The position numbers were made by a program, and so were the translations under genes. DNA of 51,049 nt from positions 1 to 51,049 of the forward strand of contig JAJXZW010000014.1 in assembly GCA_021779855.1 (NCBI GenBank). The letters are read 5' to 3'. Source of the stretch: Actinomycetes bacterium. GTDB lineage: Bacteria > Actinomycetota > Acidimicrobiia > Acidimicrobiales > RAAP-2. The notes beneath the pieces were generated by a model. That model did not search any database. It had not been told where the DNA came from and was given only the letters and a program-made list of their open reading frames with translations. Below, piece after piece: positions 47,373-51,049 of the stretch; the first letter of the stretch is position 1, and each line of letters begins with the position of its first letter.

Positions 47373-48184
47373 CCCACACCCGCGCCGAGCTGTCCAAGAT
47401 CCTCTCCGACCAGGGGCTCTCCCCCTCGAGGGCGCTGGGCCAGAACTTCGTCGTCGACCCCAACACGGTGCGGCGCATCGCCCGGCTCGCCGGGGTGGGG
47501 GCGGGCGACCTGGTGCTCGAGGTGGGGGCGGGGCTCGGCTCGCTCACCCTGGCCCTCGCCGAGACCGGGGCCGAGGTCGTCGCCCTCGAGGTCGACCGCC
47601 ACCTCATCGGCCCGCTCTCGGCGGTGGTCGAGCCCCACGGCGTGCGCGTCGTGCACGCCGACGCCCTCGAGGCCGACGTCGAGGCGCTCCTCGGGGGGCG
47701 CGCGGCGGTCGTGGTGGCGAACCTGCCCTACAACGTGGCCACCCCCGTCGTGCTCACCCTGCTCGAGCGGGCCCCCTCGGTGAGGCGCCTCCTCGTGATG
47801 GTCCAGCGCGAGGTCGCCGAGCGCCTCGCCGCCGGACCGGGCGAGGAGGCCTACGGCGCGGTGTCGGTGCGGGTCGCCTACTTCGCCCGAGCCCGGGTGG
47901 TGGGCCGGGTGCCCGCGTCGGTCTTCCTGCCCCGGCCGCGCGTCGAGTCCTCGCTCGTCGAGGTCGTGCGGCGCGAGCGCGTCGCGGTCGACCCGGCCCT
48001 CGTGGCCGAGGCCGAGCTGTTCGAGGTGGTGCGCACGGCCTTCGGCCAGCGGCGAAAGATGCTGCGCCGCTCGCTGGCCCACTGGGCCAGCGAGGGTGTC
48101 TTCGAGCGCGCCGGGGTCGATCCCACGCGCCGGCCCGAGGAGCTCTCCCTCGAGGAGTTCGCGGCGCTGGCGGCGGCGCGGTGA
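47369..48184 (+). CDS. rsmA: 16S rRNA dimethyladenosine transferase RsmA (KsgA)
   Basis: 271 residues from GTG 47369, overlapping the preceding stop. SAM-binding motif LVLEVGAGLGSLTLALAETGAEVVALEVD, N-terminal signature LGQNFVVDPNTVRRIA and catalytic N-L-P-Y-N (118-122). It dimethylates A1518 and A1519 of 16S rRNA. C-terminal helical domain with FGQRRKMLRRSL present. Followed with a 4-nt overlap by ispE, the conserved actinobacterial order. Confidence 0.93.
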   Translation: MTHTRAELSKILSDQGLSPSRALGQNFVVDPNTVRRIARLAGVGAGDLVLEVGAGLGSLTLALAETGAEVVALEVDRHLIGPLSAVVEPHGVRVVHADALEADVEALLGGRAAVVVANLPYNVATPVVLTLLERAPSVRRLLVMVQREVAERLAAGPGEEAYGAVSVRVAYFARARVVGRVPASVFLPRPRVESSLVEVVRRERVAVDPALVAEAELFEVVRTAFGQRRKMLRRSLAHWASEGVFERAGVDPTRRPEELSLEEFAALAAAR

Positions 48185-48936
48185 CCCGCCTCGAGGCCCC
48201 GGCCAAGCTGACCTGGACCCTGGAGGTGACCGGGCGGCGCGGCGACGGCCGCCACGAGCTGCGCGCCGAGATGGTCGCGCTCGCCTTCGGCGACCACCTC
48301 GAGCTCGACGAGGGCGGGAGCGGCCTGCGCGTCGTCGGCCCCTACTCGGCCGTGCCGGGCGACGGGACGAACCTCGTCGCCCGGGCCCTGGCGCTCGTGG
48401 GCCGGACCGCCGGGGTCACCCTGGTGAAGGAGGTCCCGCCCGGGGGCGGGCTGGGCGGGGGCTCGAGCGACGCCGCGGCGATCCTGCGCTGGGCCGGCGG
48501 GGTGTCGGCCGAGGCGGCGCTCAGCCTGGGCGCCGACGTGCCGTTCTGCCAGGTGGGCGGCCGCGCGCTCGTCGAGGGCGTGGGCGAGCGGGTGACCCCG
48601 CTCGACTTCGCCGCCCGCGAGGTCACCCTGGTCCTCACGGGTCTGCACCTCGCGACCGGGGCGGTCTACGCCGCCTACGACGAGCTCGTGGCCTCGGGCG
48701 GGCGGCCCGGCGGGCGCAACCACCTCGAGGGCGCGGCCCGTCGGGTCGAGCCGCGCCTGGCCACGGTGATGGACTGGCTGGGGGCGACCCTCGGCGAGCG
48801 CGTCCACCTGGCCGGCTCGGGCTCGAGCCTCTTCGTCGAGGGCCACCTCGAGCCGGGGCTCGCGACGTGGCAGGTCCCGGGCCCCGAGGGTCCCGTGAGG
48901 TTCCGCCAGACCACGACCGTGCCCCGCGGGGCGTAG
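48181..48936 (+). CDS. ispE: 4-diphosphocytidyl-2-C-methyl-D-erythritol kinase IspE (short)
   Basis: 251 residues from GTG 48181. GHMP kinase of the MEP isoprenoid pathway: APAKLTWTLEVTGRRGDGRHELRAEMV (substrate Lys K9 and the D-G-x-H-E-L motif), ATP loop PPGGGLGGGSSDAA (86-99), GADVPFC with the catalytic Asp, and late AGSGSSLFV (GSGS motif III). Shorter than the usual 280-310 residues, mainly in the C-terminal domain, but all catalytic motifs are intact. Confidence 0.88.
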   Translation: MTRLEAPAKLTWTLEVTGRRGDGRHELRAEMVALAFGDHLELDEGGSGLRVVGPYSAVPGDGTNLVARALALVGRTAGVTLVKEVPPGGGLGGGSSDAAAILRWAGGVSAEAALSLGADVPFCQVGGRALVEGVGERVTPLDFAAREVTLVLTGLHLATGAVYAAYDELVASGGRPGGRNHLEGAARRVEPRLATVMDWLGATLGERVHLAGSGSSLFVEGHLEPGLATWQVPGPEGPVRFRQTTTVPRGA

Positions 48937-48938
48937 AG

Positions 48939-49040
48939 CTACTTGCCGGCGGCGCGACGCTGGAAGCGGGTCCGCTTCAGCATCTTCTTGTGCTTCTTCT
49001 TGCGCATGCGCTTGCGGCGCTTCTTGATCAGTGAACCCAT
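48939..49040 (-). CDS. Ribosomal protein bS22-like (AURKAIP1/COX24 domain) micro-protein
   Basis: 33 residues: MGSLIKKRRKRMRKKKHKKM then LKRTRFQRRAAGK. It matches the small actinobacterial 30S protein bS22 (typical MGSVIKKRRKRM-x-KKKHRKLL-x-x-TR-x-QRR). Start ATG 49040, TAG 48939-48941. It sits divergent to the VOC gene; a -10-like TAGTGT lies 10 nt upstream of the start. Too short for normal gene callers, but the signature is unmistakable. Confidence 0.9.
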   Translation of the reverse strand: MGSLIKKRRKRMRKKKHKKMLKRTRFQRRAAGK

Positions 49041-49057
49041 GGCCCGCCGAACACTAC

Positions 49058-49063
49058 TAGGTT
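49058..49063 (+). promoter_or_regulatory. -10 hexamer TAGGTT
   Basis: TAGGTT is followed by 7 nt and a GTG at 49071 that opens a six-codon ORF ending over the VOC gene ATG. Confidence 0.45.
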
Positions 49064-49070
49064 TCGCCCG

Positions 49071-49091
49071 GTGACCCTCGAGGCGGCCTGA
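49071..49091 (+). CDS. Possible six-codon leader peptide (MTLEAA)
   Basis: GTG 49071 begins a six-codon ORF whose TGA (49089-49091) overlaps the VOC gene ATG (49091-49093) as TGATG. Ribosomes initiating at a leaderless 5' end could translate it and re-initiate on the VOC gene, which lacks a good Shine-Dalgarno sequence. The peptide itself may have no function. Confidence 0.35.
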   Translation: MTLEAA

Positions 49092-49450
49092 TGGGAGCGA
49101 GGATCGACCACGTGCAGGTGGCGATCCCGGCCGGCGCCGAGCCGGCCTGCGACCGCTTCTATCTCGAGCTGCTCGGCTTCGCGCTCGAGGAGAAGCCCCC
49201 GGCCCTCGCCGCCCGCGGCGGGCGGTGGTACCGGCGCGAGGGGGCCCGGATCCACCTCGGGGTCGACCCCGACTTCCGCCCGGCCCGCAAGGCCCACCCG
49301 GCGCTCGCCCTCGCCGACTACGACGCGGTCGTCGCCCGGCTCGAGGCGAGCGGGCACCCGACCCGGCCCGACGCCGAGGTGCCCGGGGTGGTGCGCTGCT
49401 ACGTCGAGGACCCGGTAGGCAACCGGCTCGAGCTGATCCGGGCCGGCTAG
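49091..49450 (+). CDS. VOC family (glyoxalase/dioxygenase-like) protein
   Basis: 119 residues from ATG 49091. One VOC module: IDHVQVAIPAGAEPACDRFYLELLGFALEEKPPALAARGGRWYRREGARIHLGVDPDFRPARKAHPALALADYDAVVARLEASGH, ending in CYVEDPVGNRLELIRAG. The metal-ligand pattern H (IDHVQV), H (IHLGVD) and E (RLELI) is visible, consistent with a metal-dependent lyase or dioxygenase or a resistance-type binding protein. Function unassigned. Its stop overlaps the convergent ferredoxin gene. Confidence 0.8.
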   Translation: MGARIDHVQVAIPAGAEPACDRFYLELLGFALEEKPPALAARGGRWYRREGARIHLGVDPDFRPARKAHPALALADYDAVVARLEASGHPTRPDAEVPGVVRCYVEDPVGNRLELIRAG

Positions 49451-49704
49451 CGCCGCCGTGGGGTCGGGACCGGGGACTCCACGCGCTCGATGTGCAGGGC
49501 CTGGCGCGGGCAGCCGCGCACGGCGTAGCGGGCCGAGCGCAGCGTCTGGTGGTCGGCGAGGGGGGTGGGCTCGCGCCGGATGACCGGGTAGCCCCACTCG
49601 TCGACGTCGACGAGCTCGGGGGCGAGCTCGTGGCAGTGGCCGAAGCCGTCGCACAGGACCGGGTCGACCCTCAAGACGAACTCGCCGTGGCGGATCACTC
49701 CCAT
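49447..49704 (-). CDS. Three-cysteine ferredoxin ([3Fe-4S]-type)
   Basis: 85 residues from ATG 49704. Single-cluster ferredoxin: CDGFGHC (C-x5-C) and a distal R-G-C-P, giving three cysteines. The missing second cysteine of the usual C-x2-C-x2-C is typical of the [3Fe-4S] ferredoxins that serve actinobacterial P450s. The neighbouring NuoF-like flavoprotein overlaps it and could be its NAD(P)H-dependent reductase, a partnership inferred from gene order. Confidence 0.85.
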   Translation of the reverse strand: MGVIRHGEFVLRVDPVLCDGFGHCHELAPELVDVDEWGYPVIRREPTPLADHQTLRSARYAVRGCPRQALHIERVESPVPTPRRR

Positions 49705-50960
49705 ACGAGCTCCCTCTCGTGCTCCAGGCGCGGCACCGCCACGACCGCGGTGCCGTCGCGCGCGCCGGCGCACGGCCGGCCCGACTCGTGGGCGGCCACG
49801 TCGTCGGCGAAGGTGGCGAGCGCGGTGCGCACCATGCGCACCACGCCGTCGGGGTGGCGGCACGCGCCCCGGCCCTCGATCACCCCGCAGCGCTGCTCGA
49901 GGCGACGGCGCGCGTCGCGCGCGTCGCGGCCGCCCTCGAGCAGGCGGGCCAGGTCGTGGGCGAGTGCGGGCAGCCCGAAGGCGCACGGGCCGCACTGGCG
50001 GGCGCTCTCGTTGGCCATCCAGGCCGCGATGCGCTGGGTCTCGCGGATCCCGCACGAGTCGTGGCCCACCACCACGACGATGCCGGCGCCCGCGGTGGCC
50101 CCGCGCTCGGCGAGCGAGCGCCGGTCGAAGGCGACGTCGAGGTCGCGCGCCGCGAGCCACGTCCCGCCGTAGCCGCCGAGCAGGACGGCGCGCGGGTGGG
50201 GGTCGGCCTTGGCGGCGGCGAGGATCTGGGCGAGCGGCGTGCCGAGGGCGACCTCGAGCACGGTCGGGCGCGGGACCGCGCCGCTCACCGAGACGAGGGT
50301 CGAGCCGGGCTGGTCCGTGGTGCCGACCGAGGCGAACCAGTCGGCGCCGTAGCGGGCGATGAGCCCGACGTGGCCGACGGTCTCGCAGTTGTCGAGCAGG
50401 ACGGGGTGCCGGTCGAGGCGCAGCACGCTGGGGCGCTGGCGCCGGTACTGGGGGAGGCTCTCGTTGTCGTCGAGCCAGTGCACGAGGGCCGACTCCTCGC
50501 CGGCCACGTAGCGACCGGGCGGGGTCTGCAGCTCCAGGCCGATCCCGTGGTCGGGCCGCTCGGCCAGGGCCCGGGTGACGTGCTCGATCGTCGCGGTGCG
50601 GTCGCGCGCGACCGCCACCACCACGTCGTGCGCGCCCACGGCCCGCGCCAGGGACTCGGCCCCGTCGAGGACGAGGTGGGGGTTGGTCGCGAGCAGGAGG
50701 GCGTCCTTGTGGGAGGCCGGCTCGCCCTCCATGGCGTTCACGACGACGAACTTGTGGTGACCGCGCTGGTCCCGGATGAAGCGGGCCTTGGCGCCGGTGG
50801 GGAAGGCGGCGCCGCCGCGTCCGGTGAGCCCGGCGCGCTCGAGCTCGGCGATCAGGTCGGCGCGCGCCGCGAGCTCGCCGAAGGTCGCGACGTGCTCGGC
50901 GTAGGTGGCCGGGTGGTTGGGGGTACCGGTGAGGAGTCGGGGCAGGGTGCCGGGGCGCAC
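49695..50960 (-). CDS. NuoF-like NAD(P)H/FMN iron-sulfur flavoprotein
   Basis: 421 residues from GTG 50960. It resembles the 51-kDa (NuoF) subunit of complex I: GRGGAAFPTGAKARFIRDQRG (NADH/FMN glycine loop), VVVNAMEGEPASHKDALLL, RYVAGEESALVHWLDDN and SVSGAV. The cluster motif is ESARQCGPC with a distal GAC; relative to NuoF ESCGKCTPC the first cysteine is alanine, so only three ligands are obvious. No other complex I subunits adjoin. With the overlapping ferredoxin it likely forms a small NAD(P)H:ferredoxin electron chain. The GTG overlaps an upstream stop (TAGTG). Confidence 0.8.
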   Translation of the reverse strand: MRPGTLPRLLTGTPNHPATYAEHVATFGELAARADLIAELERAGLTGRGGAAFPTGAKARFIRDQRGHHKFVVVNAMEGEPASHKDALLLATNPHLVLDGAESLARAVGAHDVVVAVARDRTATIEHVTRALAERPDHGIGLELQTPPGRYVAGEESALVHWLDDNESLPQYRRQRPSVLRLDRHPVLLDNCETVGHVGLIARYGADWFASVGTTDQPGSTLVSVSGAVPRPTVLEVALGTPLAQILAAAKADPHPRAVLLGGYGGTWLAARDLDVAFDRRSLAERGATAGAGIVVVVGHDSCGIRETQRIAAWMANESARQCGPCAFGLPALAHDLARLLEGGRDARDARRRLEQRCGVIEGRGACRHPDGVVRMVRTALATFADDVAAHESGRPCAGARDGTAVVAVPRLEHERELVWE

Positions 50961-51049
50961 TAGCGGGACCGGCGTCCGGGGCGCGGCGCCCGGGGGAAGG
51001 ACGGGGCGCCCGGCCGGGCGGCCTCGGTCCGGCCCGCGGCGGGCCGGTG
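50960..51049 (-). CDS. Possible 3' end of an upstream gene (partial)
   Basis: On the minus strand the frame ending at TAG 50960-50962 is open to the window edge (29 codons, ending RPGRRSR) and its stop overlaps the GTG of the NuoF-like gene, the usual coupling pattern in this genome. The peptide is proline/arginine-rich and gives no family hint. Confidence 0.35.
   Translation of the reverse strand, partial: HRPAAGRTEAARPGAPSFPRAPRPGRRSR

Noticed and set aside
1-51049. CRISPR arrays
   Set aside because: I saw no regularly spaced repeat family in any region; the only repeats are short palindromes and the paired elements listed.

Overview
The window looks like a high-GC actinobacterial chromosome, most like an uncultured member of the Acidimicrobiia or a close relative (order-level placement is inference). 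Supporting signs are the very GC-rich third codon positions, many GTG starts with GTGA stop/start overlaps, a deazaflavin (F420)-type nitroreductase, DUF3817, DUF3054 and DUF1707 proteins, a tatD-X-rsmA-ispE gene order, and two tiny ribosomal protein genes of the actinobacterial bL37 and bS22 types. A large share of genes have a TANNNT-like hexamer exactly 6 nt upstream of the start codon and no Shine-Dalgarno sequence, the signature of leaderless transcripts.

Layout. 1-5194: a visibly less GC-rich mobile segment ending at a tRNA-Arg(CCT) gene. It holds the end of an IS30 transposase, a DUF6941 protein, a DUF4258/DUF2283 pair, a small HTH-like protein with palindromic operator-like sites, an HUH rolling-circle Rep, an excisionase, an EVE-like/DUF3883 protein predicted to be a modification-dependent nuclease, and a tyrosine integrase. 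The rep-xis-int set recalls pSAM2-type integrative elements, without visible transfer genes. 5360-11004: an FMN-dependent 2-hydroxyacid dehydrogenase and a four-gene 2-oxoacid:ferredoxin oxidoreductase operon (porG-A-B-D). 11150-20729: small housekeeping and stress genes: a DUF1707 gene interrupted by an in-frame TGA, three GNATs, a NERD-like protein, F420-type nitroreductase, a glutaredoxin-thioredoxin reductase fusion, cyanophycinase-like peptidase, PAP2 phosphatase, a sugar kinase, proline iminopeptidase-like hydrolase and a trmO gene without its own stop.

20789-25810: thymidine kinase, then pstS-pstC-pstA facing a convergent pstB. Both pst units have 11-bp-phased PHO-box-like repeats. 26018-32549: amidase, GNAT, carbonic anhydrase, AhpD-like protein, P450, NifU-like protein, SDR and acyl-CoA dehydrogenase, suggesting lipid or steroid catabolism. 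32619-36437: a glycosyltransferase / methyltransferase / alpha-toroid / methyltransferase cluster of unknown product. 36434-43183: GDT1-type transporter, M1 aminopeptidase, adenosine kinase-like protein, CtaG, small membrane proteins, glycerophosphodiesterase and bL37.

43236-48936: rsmI, metG, tatD, a PASTA-PASTA-RlpA-like secreted protein, rsmA and ispE. The secreted protein occupies the place where mycobacteria carry rpfB. 48939-51049: bS22 divergent from a VOC protein, then a three-cysteine ferredoxin and a NuoF-like flavoprotein on the minus strand.

The most interesting items are the small integrative element with an EVE-DUF3883 nuclease between xis and int, the PASTA/RlpA-like protein at the rpfB locus, and the leaderless promoter architecture.
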